Positions 16,183 to 24,157 are shown, numbered from the stretch's first letter. The stretch: DNA of 39,194 bases from an uncultured Anaerolineales bacterium (GCA_937952305.1 CALFZO010000153.1:1-39194); one strand, 5' to 3'. A program made the numbers and translations. Notes: generated by a model from the sequence alone, not told the origin.

Positions 16183-17203
16183 GCTCGTCGTCGTCTGGCG
16201 CGTCACCGCCGCCTGCGACCTGGCCTGCCTTTTCTGTGGCTACAGCCGGGAGCTGGCGCGGCCGCGCCGTCAGGTGCGGGCCGCAGACGCCCTGAGGTTC
16301 GGCGGCGTGCTGGCCGAGTGGCAGGCCGCAACTGGCCGGAGCGTGCTGGTGAGTTGGCTGGGCGGCGAGCCGCTCTTGTGGCCGCCGCTGTGGGCGGTGA
16401 GCGCGGCGCTGCGGGCGCGCGGTCTGCGGCTCAGTGTGACGACTAATGGCACGCGCCTGGACGTGCAGGCCTGCGCGCAGTTGGCCCGCGACTTCGCGCA
16501 GGTGACGGTGAGCGTGGACGGGTTGTCCGCCTGGCACGCACAGGTCCGCGGCGCGCCCGGTCTCTACGCGCGGGTGCGCGCCGGCGTGCTGGGCCTGGCC
16601 GAGGCCCGCGCCCGGCACGGCGGCAGCGACCTGCTGATTCGCGTCAACACCATCCTCATGCGCTCTAATGTGCGCGACTTCGAGGCGCTGGGCGCAGCCC
16701 TGGCCAATTGGGGCGTTGATGAGTTAACCTTCAACACCCTGGGCGGGGCGGATCGCGGCGGACCGTTCTACGCCGCCGAGCGCCTGCGGCCGGAGGACGT
16801 GGCCGAGTTCAGCGCCGCCCTGCCGGCTGTGCGGGCGCGGTTGGCGGAGCGCGGGCTGCACGTGCGCGGCAGTGCCCGTTATCTCGAACGTCTGGCCGCT
16901 CAGGCCCAGGACCAGGCCTGGCCCGTGGCCGAGTGTGGGCCGGGGCGGAGCTTTCTGTTCGTGGACGAGGCTGGGCGGGTAGCCCCGTGCGCATTCACGC
17001 TGGAAAACTTCGGCCGGCCGCTGGCGGCGCTGCGCACACCGGCGGATATCGCGCAACTGGCCGGGGACTGGTCTGCCGCGCAGCGGCGCGCCGCGCCGCC
17101 GCCGTGCGCGGACTGCCGCAGCACGCAGGTCTTCGAGAAGTTCGCGCTGTCCGAGACGAGGGCGCCGGCGGATTGGGCGCCCTTAACCCTGGTGGAGCTA
17201 TGA
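16172..17203 (+). CDS. radical SAM enzyme with C-terminal cysteine cluster
   Basis: A 343-residue radical SAM protein. The Fe-S/SAM motif is CDLACLFC (C15, C19, C22), and GGEP at 64-67 is the SAM-binding motif. The C-terminal region has C255, C273, C312 and C315 in CGPG, APCAF and PCADC settings, like SPASM or twitch auxiliary-cluster enzymes that modify peptides or proteins. It therefore may carry a second iron-sulfur cluster. No short precursor peptide gene is apparent next to it, so its substrate may be one of the operon's proteins or a small molecule. The product is encoded between the two ligase modules and is translationally coupled to copy 2 of the unknown protein (ATGA). Confidence 0.87.
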   Translation: MPPELVVVWRVTAACDLACLFCGYSRELARPRRQVRAADALRFGGVLAEWQAATGRSVLVSWLGGEPLLWPPLWAVSAALRARGLRLSVTTNGTRLDVQACAQLARDFAQVTVSVDGLSAWHAQVRGAPGLYARVRAGVLGLAEARARHGGSDLLIRVNTILMRSNVRDFEALGAALANWGVDELTFNTLGGADRGGPFYAAERLRPEDVAEFSAALPAVRARLAERGLHVRGSARYLERLAAQAQDQAWPVAECGPGRSFLFVDEAGRVAPCAFTLENFGRPLAALRTPADIAQLAGDWSAAQRRAAPPPCADCRSTQVFEKFALSETRAPADWAPLTLVEL

Positions 17204-17787
17204 AGAACGAAGGTCCACCTCTGGAGCTGCTCACCCGGCGCCTGGCCGAGACGCCTTCGGAATTCCTGCTGGAGCCCCGGCTTGGCCAGTCGGACGGCAT
17301 CCACGTAGAGGCCGTGGCCGGCGATCTGCTGCGCGCGCTGGGCGCGGGACCCCTGAGCGCGGCCGCCAGCGCGGCCCTGCGCGGCCAGTCGCGCGAGCGC
17401 GACCGCAACCGCCTGCGCCTGGCCTTGCTCGGGTGCTGGCTGCTGGGCGAGGCTTGGTTTGCCGCTCAGCCGGAGATGGCGCCGCGCGCCGAGATCTGGC
17501 TGACGCGCGGCCTGGCCGACCTGGCCGCGGACCTGCCGGCCGAGCGCTGCGTGTCTGACGGGGATCGGCGCGAGGAGTTGGCGCGGCTGGCGCTGGCGGC
17601 CCTGGACCTGCGGCCAGCCGGCGAGACGGAGGCCCAGGCCCGCGACCGGCTTAACACGCTCAGCTCAGTCGAGCGGCGGCGCGTGGTGGCCGCGGCGCGG
17701 GCCGCCGAGGCGCGCGCCCGCGAAGTGCGCGAGGCGATGGCGCGCCAGGCCGCCTATGATGCCCAGATGAAATCCATGCGCGAGTGA
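17200..17787 (+). CDS. unknown helical protein, copy 2 of a duplicated pair
   Basis: A 195-residue protein, paralogous to the one encoded at 13230-13826. Shared landmarks in the same order are LTRRLAETP, EPRLG, AGDLLRALG versus VADLLRTLG, DRREEL, ETEAQA and a closing Arg/Ala helix (ERRRVVAAARAAEARAR). The middle is less conserved. As with copy 1, no enzyme motif, signal peptide or membrane segment can be seen. The ATG at 17200 overlaps the radical SAM stop (ATGA), and the gene ends in a GTGA overlap with ligase copy 2, so the pair [unknown protein, ligase] is repeated as a unit. Confidence 0.8.
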   Translation: MKNEGPPLELLTRRLAETPSEFLLEPRLGQSDGIHVEAVAGDLLRALGAGPLSAAASAALRGQSRERDRNRLRLALLGCWLLGEAWFAAQPEMAPRAEIWLTRGLADLAADLPAERCVSDGDRREELARLALAALDLRPAGETEAQARDRLNTLSSVERRRVVAAARAAEARAREVREAMARQAAYDAQMKSMRE

Positions 17788-19151
17788 ACGGCATGCCTGA
17801 CGCCGCTGATCCGCTGACCCCTGATTTGCGTGCGCGCTTCCCGCTCATCGACGCTGCTGGTGCGCGCCTGCTGCGGCGCCTGGAGGAGCACCCCCAGGCG
17901 CCGCGCTTCACGCACCCCGGCGTCGATCGGCTGACGCCGGCGGGTCTGCAGCGCGCGGCCGAGTTTGCGCCGCTGGCGGCCGGGGCATCTCCGTGGACGC
18001 AGACGACGCGGCCGCCCTGGTTGGCCGGCTTCGTCGAGCGCTGTTATCGCACGGTGCCCATCTACCGCCGGCGCGGCTTGGCGCCGGCCCGTTTTGACGA
18101 TGTGCCAGCCACCACGCGCGCCGACCTTGGCCGCGAGCCCTGGGCCTTTGTCCCCGACGATCAGGCGCTGGACGGGCTGGTGGTCTACAACACTTCCGGC
18201 ACCACCGGACACCCCCTGAGCATCCTCACGCACGCCGACACGCTCGCCCTGTACCTGCCGCTGCTGCGCGCGGCCGTGGGCTGGCACGGCCTGACTCTGC
18301 CGGCCGGGCCGGGGCGTGTCGCCATCGCGCTCGTGGCCTGGCAGCACCGCACCTACACCTACGCCGCCGTTTCGGCCGTCCTGGATCAGGCCGGCTTCGT
18401 GAAGGTCAATCTGCACCCGGACGACTGGCGTGATCCCACGGACCGCGCGCGCTTTCTGGATGACTGCGCGCCGGCCGTCATCACCGGCGATCCGCTGGCG
18501 CTGGCCGAGCTGGCGCGGCTGCCGCTGACGGCCCGGCCGCTGGCCGTCGTGTCCACGGCCATGGCGCTGGCGCCGGGCCTGCGCGCCGCCTGGTCCGCGC
18601 ACTGGGGCTGCCCGGTGCTGGACGTCTACTCGCTGAACGAGTCCGGCCCGGTCGCCGTCCTGGCCGGTCCTGGTTATCGCTTGTTGCAGCCCGAGTTGTA
18701 CGTCGAGGTCCTGGATGAGGCCGGCCAGCCGTGCCCGCCCGGCGGGCGCGGCGAGATCGCGCTGACGGGTGGCTTCAACCCGTGCCTGCCGCTGCTGCGT
18801 TATCGCACCAATGATTACGCGCGTCTGGAGTTCGACGAGATCGGTCCGTACCTGGCCGACCTGCAAGGGCGCGCCCCGGTGCTGTTTTTCGGCGGCGACG
18901 GGCGGCGCGTGAACAACATCGACGTCGCCATTGCCCTGCGCGACCTGCCCCTGGCCTGGTACACGCTGCATCAGGCCGCTGACGGCGTGCTAACTCTGCG
19001 GGCCGCGTCCGGGTCACCGACCAGCGAGATGTGGGAACGGCTGGCCGCGCTCTTTGGGCCGAAGACGGGGCTGCGGATCGAGCTCAGTGACGCGCCGGAC
19101 GGCAAGCGCCGCCAGTTCACGAGTGACCTGAGCGAGGCGGGCGGCGCGTGA
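17784..19151 (+). CDS. PaaK/LuxE-like adenylate-forming enzyme, copy 2
   Basis: A 455-residue paralogue of the ligase encoded at 13832-15172. The motifs match: NTSGTTGHP at residues 136-144, then YSLNESGP, RYRTND and VNNIDV in order. The protein presumably adenylates a carboxylate, and the acceptor is unknown. The first possible start is GTG at 17784 in a GTGA overlap. An ATG at 17793 is an alternative that would shorten the protein by three residues. Two parallel ligases with separate partner proteins suggest either two substrates or successive steps. It overlaps the PnuC gene at its end (GTGA). Confidence 0.82.
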   Translation: MNGMPDAADPLTPDLRARFPLIDAAGARLLRRLEEHPQAPRFTHPGVDRLTPAGLQRAAEFAPLAAGASPWTQTTRPPWLAGFVERCYRTVPIYRRRGLAPARFDDVPATTRADLGREPWAFVPDDQALDGLVVYNTSGTTGHPLSILTHADTLALYLPLLRAAVGWHGLTLPAGPGRVAIALVAWQHRTYTYAAVSAVLDQAGFVKVNLHPDDWRDPTDRARFLDDCAPAVITGDPLALAELARLPLTARPLAVVSTAMALAPGLRAAWSAHWGCPVLDVYSLNESGPVAVLAGPGYRLLQPELYVEVLDEAGQPCPPGGRGEIALTGGFNPCLPLLRYRTNDYARLEFDEIGPYLADLQGRAPVLFFGGDGRRVNNIDVAIALRDLPLAWYTLHQAADGVLTLRAASGSPTSEMWERLAALFGPKTGLRIELSDAPDGKRRQFTSDLSEAGGA

Positions 19152-19732
19152 CCGGGCTGGGCCTGGTGGAGACGATCGGCGTCGTCTTCGGGCTGTTGTC
19201 CGTGTACTACGCCGCGCGCGAAGACCTGCGGACGTGGCCGGCCGGCCTGATCAATGTCGTGTTGTTTGCGGTGCTGTTCTGGGCCGGGCGTCTGTACATC
19301 AACGTCGGGTTACAAGTCTTCTATTTCATCTACAGCCTGTACAGCTGGTGGCGCTGGCGCTATGGCGGACACGGCGGCACGCTGCTGCCGCTGGCGCTGA
19401 CGCCGGCCGGCGCCTGGCCGTGGCTATTGACGAGCGTGGTTGGGGCGACCCTGGCGGTGGGCTGGGGTTTCGACGCGTGGACCGACAATCCGCTGCCCTA
19501 TTGGGACGCGGCCAGCGTGGCCCTGAGCGTCGTGGCCCAGTTTATGCTCACGCAGAAGTGGCTGGAGAATTGGTGGGTGTGGATCGTGGCCAACGCCCTG
19601 TACATCTATCTGGGGTTGGCGGCCGGCAACTGGCAGTTCGCGGCGCTGCAGGTCGTCTACATCGCGCTGTCGCTGGGCGGCCTCCGGCGGTGGCGCCAGG
19701 ATCTGGCCCGGCGCCAGGCCGCCGCGGATTGA
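19148..19732 (+). CDS. pnuC: PnuC-type nicotinamide riboside transporter
   Basis: A 194-residue membrane protein with about seven hydrophobic segments. It has the PnuC features: W-A-G-L-I-N-V near residue 31, a YSLYSWWRW cluster near 61-69 and the late QKWLENWWVWIVANALYIYL-like stretch. The family carries nicotinamide riboside or related vitamers (thiamine, riboflavin) down a gradient, trapped by phosphorylation. With the NadR-like kinase in the same operon, nicotinamide riboside is the best guess. It starts with GTG in a GTGA overlap with ligase copy 2 and is the last gene of the operon. Its stop lies six bases from the convergent proline dehydrogenase gene. Confidence 0.87.
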   Translation: MTGLGLVETIGVVFGLLSVYYAAREDLRTWPAGLINVVLFAVLFWAGRLYINVGLQVFYFIYSLYSWWRWRYGGHGGTLLPLALTPAGAWPWLLTSVVGATLAVGWGFDAWTDNPLPYWDAASVALSVVAQFMLTQKWLENWWVWIVANALYIYLGLAAGNWQFAALQVVYIALSLGGLRRWRQDLARRQAAAD

Positions 19733-19738
19733 GGCGCG

Positions 19739-20686
19739 TCAGTTCTTGAAGTAGTTCGAGACGAAGAACCAGACATTGGCCGGGCGCTCCGCCAGCCGGC
19801 GCATGAAGTACGGATACCAGTGCGTGCCGTACGGCACGTAGACGCGTACCGGGAAGCCCTCGCGCGTCAACTGCTCCTGCAGGTCGCGGCGCACACCGTT
19901 AAGCATCTGGAACTCCACCAGTTCGCGCGCCACCCCCGTCTCGGCCACATACGCCTTGGTGGCCGCGATCATCTTCTCATCGTGGGTGGCGATGGCGGCC
20001 AGGGGCGGCGTGCGGCCGTCGCCGCTGGGCCGGGCGTTGCCGGCGCGGTCCAGCAGCAGGCGTGTGAGCTTGACGAAGTTGGCGTCGACGTCGGCCTTCT
20101 GCGGGAAGGCCAGGTCGGCCGGTTCCTTGTAGGCGCCCTTGCACAGGCGGATGCGCGTGCCGGCGTCGGCTAGGGCCAGCAGATCCTGCTCGGTGCGGTA
20201 CAGGTAGGCCTGCAGCACGGTGCCGACGTTCTCGAATTCGCCGCGCAGGGCGGCGACGATCGCCAGCGTCCGGTCGGTGTGCGGCGTGCCTTCCATATCC
20301 ACGCGCACGAAGATGCCCAACTGCCGGGCTTTCTCGACCACGCGGCGCACGTTGTCCAGGCAGAGAGCCTGATCCAGGTCCAGGCCAAACTGCGTGAGTT
20401 TGAGGGAGACGTTGGCGCGCACGCCGCTGGCCGCAATTTGGTCCAGGATGCACGCATACTCATCGGCGGCGCGGGCCGCTTCGGCGCGGTTGGTCACGCT
20501 TTCGCCGAGGAAGTCCAGCGTCGCGAACAAACCCTTTTGGTTGAGGGCCTGGATGGCCCGGATGGCCTCGGCCGTGGTGGTGCCGGAGACGAAGCGTGAC
20601 GCCATCTGCCAGGCGAACGGCAGGCGCGTGATGGTGGCTTGGGCCCAGTGGGCGCGGGACAACATGAGGAAGAATTCGCGCAGCAT
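19739..20686 (-). CDS. putB: proline dehydrogenase, monofunctional
   Basis: A 315-residue FAD-dependent proline dehydrogenase, the usual size of stand-alone enzymes. It has the TIM-barrel layout with VSLKLTQFGLDLD, then VDMEG, then RLCKGAYKEP, and the C-terminal signature YVPYGTHWYPYFMRRL and ERPAN, where arginines bind the proline carboxylate. It oxidises proline to pyrroline-5-carboxylate for catabolism. A good ribosome-binding sequence (AGGAAA on the minus strand) sits just before the ATG. The gene follows the 302-residue membrane protein gene by 33 bases, so the two may be cotranscribed. No P5C dehydrogenase is seen in the window. Confidence 0.93.
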   Translation of the reverse strand: MLREFFLMLSRAHWAQATITRLPFAWQMASRFVSGTTTAEAIRAIQALNQKGLFATLDFLGESVTNRAEAARAADEYACILDQIAASGVRANVSLKLTQFGLDLDQALCLDNVRRVVEKARQLGIFVRVDMEGTPHTDRTLAIVAALRGEFENVGTVLQAYLYRTEQDLLALADAGTRIRLCKGAYKEPADLAFPQKADVDANFVKLTRLLLDRAGNARPSGDGRTPPLAAIATHDEKMIAATKAYVAETGVARELVEFQMLNGVRRDLQEQLTREGFPVRVYVPYGTHWYPYFMRRLAERPANVWFFVSNYFKN

Positions 20687-20719
20687 GGTGGTTTCCTAGT
20701 TCGGTCGGGGAAGTGCGGA

Positions 20720-21628
20720 TCAGCGGGCCTCCAGGGCCAGCACGGCGACGATGATGCACGCGAACAGCACGCTGACGGCCAGCAGGACGCCGCCGATGGC
20801 GGCGATGGCGGGCAGCCAGAAGGCGTCCCGGTCGGCGCGCGACTTCTGTTCGAGCCAGCTGGCCGGCGTCACGCTGGTTGGCGCCGGCTGCGCTTCAGCC
20901 GCCTCGGCCAGGCGCGCCAGCTCTGCCAACCAGCGCTGCGTGTTCTCGGCCGTGAGCGCGGCCAGCGGGAGATAGCGCGCCAGCAGATAGACGGCGCCGG
21001 GCTGTACGGCCACCTGGCGCAGTTCAGCTGAGCCGATCGGCGTCAACAGGTTCGTCAGCGCCTGCCTGCCGCCGCCATCGCTCAGTGTGCGGCGCGCCCA
21101 GCCTTCATCTTCCGCGTGCACGCTGACCTGTTCCAGCCCCAGGTCGTCCAGGGCCAGCGGTTGCCGGCCGACCAGGCCGGAGAGGGCGCGGCCCAACTGG
21201 GTGCGCGGCGTGGCCGTCAGGCGCGCCCGCACCGATGAATCGAGATAGATCTCTAGGGTCGGGCCGCGGTGAAAGTAGAGGTAGACCTCGCGCCCGCCCA
21301 CGCGCCCCCGGTATTGCCGCCCGCCGGTCAGGTAGCGGCGGCCCGTCAGGCCCAGCGGCGCGAGCACGCCGTCTAGCCTGTGCGCGCGCGTGCGCACCTG
21401 CCAGACGGCCCAGATCAAGGTGGCGGCCAGTGCGCCCAGCACCAGCACCACCAGCCCGCCCACGAACAGCCACTCCCGGTCGTTGGCGTAGGCGCGCGGC
21501 AGCGGCACCACGGCCGCCGTCACCGCGCACAGCCCGGCCGCCGCCACCAAGACCAGCCCGACCGCCGCCTGAATCACCAGGCTGCGCAGGCAGCCGCCGC
21601 CCCAGGCGCGGGCCAGCCGTTCGCTCAT
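20720..21628 (-). CDS. membrane protein of unknown function
   Basis: A 302-residue protein. Two N-terminal hydrophobic segments (about 16-40 and 53-77) and one C-terminal segment (about 273-297) suggest three membrane passes with a roughly 190-residue soluble domain between. That domain includes RGRVGGREVYLYFHRGPTLEIYL and a long mixed alpha/beta portion. I do not recognise the family. The ATG overlaps the VKOR gene stop by 4 bases (ATGA), so the two are co-translated and may work together in the membrane, for example in disulfide chemistry or protein folding. The longer reading to 22039 covers the VKOR gene in another frame and is not used. Confidence 0.7.
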   Translation of the reverse strand: MSERLARAWGGGCLRSLVIQAAVGLVLVAAAGLCAVTAAVVPLPRAYANDREWLFVGGLVVLVLGALAATLIWAVWQVRTRAHRLDGVLAPLGLTGRRYLTGGRQYRGRVGGREVYLYFHRGPTLEIYLDSSVRARLTATPRTQLGRALSGLVGRQPLALDDLGLEQVSVHAEDEGWARRTLSDGGGRQALTNLLTPIGSAELRQVAVQPGAVYLLARYLPLAALTAENTQRWLAELARLAEAAEAQPAPTSVTPASWLEQKSRADRDAFWLPAIAAIGGVLLAVSVLFACIIVAVLALEAR

Positions 21629-22101
21629 GCCAGGGCGCGACGCAGCCGCACGATCGAAACCACGAACAACAGCAGCATCAGGATGGCATTGGTCACGCAG
21701 TAGGGGCAGACTTCGCGCAGCATGACCAGCGACGCATACTGCAGATAACCGGTGAAGAGCACGCCGAACAACGTGATCCCGAAGACCGCGATGGGGCCGT
21801 TGCTGGCCAGGAAACCCAGGCGGCGTTCCAGAACCAGCAGCGCGATCAGCACCAGGTAGGTGCCCAGGCCGAGATACGCGACCGGGATGCCCATGACGTA
21901 GCCGTAGATCGACGACGAGACGGCCTCGCAGGCTGTACCGCCCGGACCGCAGTAGATGGCGGTGTTGGTCAGCTTGGTCCAGGAGAGGTAACCCGCGTTG
22001 ACGGTGCCCAGCAGGCACAGGAGCAGGCTGACCGCCCAATAGCGGTCGGCAAGGAGCGGCTGCCAGAAGCTGGTCGGCGGGGGTTGGGTCTTGGTCTGCA
22101 T
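21625..22101 (-). CDS. VKOR-type membrane thiol oxidoreductase
   Basis: A 158-residue membrane protein with four hydrophobic segments. It has the vitamin K epoxide reductase (VKOR) cysteine set: a loop pair C51 and C58 (YCGPGGTAC) and the active-site pair in CPYC (C132, C135). Bacterial VKOR homologues reoxidise DsbA-like proteins using quinone and so drive disulfide formation outside the cytoplasm. Many carry a fused thioredoxin domain, absent here, so a separate partner is needed. GGGAG lies shortly before the ATG. It shares an ATGA junction with the 302-residue membrane protein. Confidence 0.87.
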   Translation of the reverse strand: MQTKTQPPPTSFWQPLLADRYWAVSLLLCLLGTVNAGYLSWTKLTNTAIYCGPGGTACEAVSSSIYGYVMGIPVAYLGLGTYLVLIALLVLERRLGFLASNGPIAVFGITLFGVLFTGYLQYASLVMLREVCPYCVTNAILMLLLFVVSIVRLRRALA

Positions 22102-22142
22102 AGCACTCCCTTAGTGTCTACCGCTTGAGACGGACGCCTGGC

Positions 22143-22562
22143 CTAACGCAGGCCGAGCGCCGCGGGTAACCAGTTGATGACGACGCTGCCGGCCGCGATC
22201 AGGCCGCCGCCCACGGCCAGCCAGGCCAGGCCCGGGCGCCAAGCCCGCCACAGCGCGCCGAGCTGTTGGCCCTCCAGCTGGCGCCGGACAGCCGGCCCGG
22301 TCTCCCGGTCACGCAGACGGATGGCGCGTTCGGCGAAAGTCTCGTCGCCGTACATGACGCCGGCGTTGCCGATCAGGAAGCGCCAGCCGCCCCAGACGAA
22401 GGCCGCCGTGCCGGCCAGGATGACGGGCAGGCCCAGGCAGTTGAGCGCCAGCTCGAAGTAGGCGCCGGCGCGGGCCAGCGGCAGCAGCGTCTCGGTCAGC
22501 ATCGACCAGCTGATTGCGGCCAGGAAAGCGGCCGCGGTCAGGCCCAGGATCCAGCGCAGCAC
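22143..22562 (-). CDS. small membrane protein, unknown
   Basis: A 139-residue protein with about four hydrophobic segments (near 3-22, 38-60, and 111-135, with another weaker stretch). I do not recognise it. A polar loop between residues 68 and 108 holds MYGDETFAERAIRLRD. The start is a GTG with a GAGG ribosome-binding sequence about 7 bases upstream. It precedes the VKOR gene by 41 bases and follows the phosphofructokinase gene by 97 bases, so it may be part of either transcript. Its position next to VKOR suggests a membrane or envelope role, but this is weak evidence. Confidence 0.62.
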   Translation of the reverse strand: MLRWILGLTAAAFLAAISWSMLTETLLPLARAGAYFELALNCLGLPVILAGTAAFVWGGWRFLIGNAGVMYGDETFAERAIRLRDRETGPAVRRQLEGQQLGALWRAWRPGLAWLAVGGGLIAAGSVVINWLPAALGLR

Positions 22563-22659
22563 GTCAGCGCCTCAGCCACTGGGCAGCGGCGGGCGGGCCT
22601 TGTTCCGCCTGAGGGGGCCTTGGCCGGCGGATGTTCATCTCAACCAGGCGGCCAGGGTA

Positions 22660-23772
22660 TTAGTCGTCGCCGAGGCAGATGCCCAGGTCGCGGGCCGTCA
22701 ACACGGTGTCGCTGTCCAGTTGGACGGCCTTCATGCGCCGGGTCGCTTCCTCCAGCGGCACGTAGTTCACGGTCGGCGGATCCAACGCCACCATCACGCC
22801 GTTCTGACCCTCCACCAGGGCGCGCACCGCGGCGGCCCCGAAGCGCAGGGCGATCAGCCGGTCGAAGCGGGTGGGCGAGCCGCCGCGCAGCAGGTGGCCG
22901 AGCACCACCAGGCGCGTCTCGCGGCCGGTCAGGTCTTGCAGTTCTTTGGCCACCTTCTCGCCGATGCCGCCCAGGCGCTCCGCCTTGCCGGCCTCGCGCT
23001 CGATCACGGACACCGAACCGCCCCTGGGCTTGGCGCCTTCGGCCACCACGACGATCGAGAAGTTGGAGCCGTGGCGCTCGCGCTCCTTGATCTTCTCCAC
23101 CACGCATTGCAGGTCGTAGGGGATCTCGGGGATCAGGATGGCATCGGCCGAGCCGGAAATCCCGGTCTCGAGCGCGATATGGCCGGCATAGCGGCCCATC
23201 ACCTCGACCACCATGACCCGCTGGTGCGAGGCCGCGGTCGTGTGCAGGCGGTCCAGACACTCGGTGGCGAAACCAACGGCGGTGTCGAAGCCGAACGTCA
23301 TGACGGTCCGCTCGAGGTCGTTGTCGATGGTCTTGGGGACGCCGATCACGCGCAGACCTTTCTTGGCCAGCACGTTGCCGATGCTGAGCGAGCCGTCGCC
23401 GCCGATCGTGATCAGGGCGTCGATTTCGCGCAGTGCGAAATGCTGGATCAGCTCGTCCGAGCGGTCGATCTCCTTGAGGGTGCCGTCCGGCATCTTCACC
23501 GGGAAGCGCAGCGGGTTGCCGCGGTTGGTGGTGCCGATGATGGTGCCGCCCAGGTGTGTAATGCCGCGCACGGCGTCGCGCGTCAACGGGATCAGGCCGC
23601 CCTGCGGATAGCGCTCGGGGAACATCAAGCCGTTGAAACCGTCGCGGATGCCGAAGACGTCCCAGCCATGGTTGAGGGCGGCCAGGGTCGCGGCACGGAT
23701 GACGGCGTTGAGGCCGGGGGCGTCGCCGCCGCCCGTGCTGATGGCGATGCGTTTGATGGTAGACGCAGGCAT
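22660..23772 (-). CDS. pfkA: 6-phosphofructokinase
   Basis: A 370-residue phosphofructokinase. It has GGGDAPG at residues 14-20, the phosphoryl-donor motif GGDGS at 124-128, PKTIDND at 146-152 and the substrate motif RVMVVEVMGRYAGHIA. GGDGS rather than GGDDS indicates ATP use. PKTIDND has Lys where E. coli PfkA has Gly, a mix found in group III-type enzymes, so donor choice is best called probable. It converts fructose 6-phosphate to fructose 1,6-bisphosphate in glycolysis. AGGAG sits about 8 bases before the ATG. It probably starts the leftward run of genes to proline dehydrogenase, although gaps of 97 and 41 bases could hold other promoters. Confidence 0.93.
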   Translation of the reverse strand: MPASTIKRIAISTGGGDAPGLNAVIRAATLAALNHGWDVFGIRDGFNGLMFPERYPQGGLIPLTRDAVRGITHLGGTIIGTTNRGNPLRFPVKMPDGTLKEIDRSDELIQHFALREIDALITIGGDGSLSIGNVLAKKGLRVIGVPKTIDNDLERTVMTFGFDTAVGFATECLDRLHTTAASHQRVMVVEVMGRYAGHIALETGISGSADAILIPEIPYDLQCVVEKIKERERHGSNFSIVVVAEGAKPRGGSVSVIEREAGKAERLGGIGEKVAKELQDLTGRETRLVVLGHLLRGGSPTRFDRLIALRFGAAAVRALVEGQNGVMVALDPPTVNYVPLEEATRRMKAVQLDSDTVLTARDLGICLGDD

Positions 23773-24157
23773 GCGATTGAGCTCCTGTAGTGATTTAATT
23801 ACATAATTGCTGGTGCTGGGCCAAAATCAGAGACACTATAGCCTAATTCATTTTGCGCGGTGTAGTGTCTTTTGTCCCGGCGAAGGGCGGTCCACAAGCG
23901 TCCGCCTGGCTTGTCCCGGGCGGGCTGTATTTAGAACACTCCACAGGACGCCGAGGCGCAGCCTCGACCTGGAACGAAGGCGATGATTAAGCCTTGATTA
24001 TAGAGTCCGGTGCGGCGGCGGCGGCACGGGAACAGAGTCTCGCGCGGAAGCGGGCATACATCCGAGCTGAAGGCCCGGGCCGTTAATTACGGTGACCACA
24101 GGTGGTGTGGTAAGGTTAGGCGGTGCCGGCCGTTGGCCGGCCATTATTCCGGTCCTG
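23773..24157. promoter_or_regulatory. divergent intergenic region, pfkA and biosynthetic cluster
   Basis: 385 bases without a gene between the leftward pfkA and the rightward cluster. The pfkA side (23785-23870) is unusually AT-rich for this window and holds a TATAGT box on the minus strand at 23835-23840. An 8-base inverted repeat, AGACACTA (23831-23838) and TAGTGTCT (23863-23870), overlaps that box. Its half-site centres are 32 bases apart, about three helical turns, as an operator pair would be. On the other side, GCCGGCC and GGCCGGC (24125-24131 and 24135-24141) form a short hairpin just before the nucleotidyltransferase start. No RNA gene was recognised. Confidence 0.45.

Noticed and set aside
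24125..24141. Hairpin before the nucleotidyltransferase gene as a terminator
   Set aside because: A 7-base GC stem with a 3-base loop and no T-tract, placed right before a start codon.
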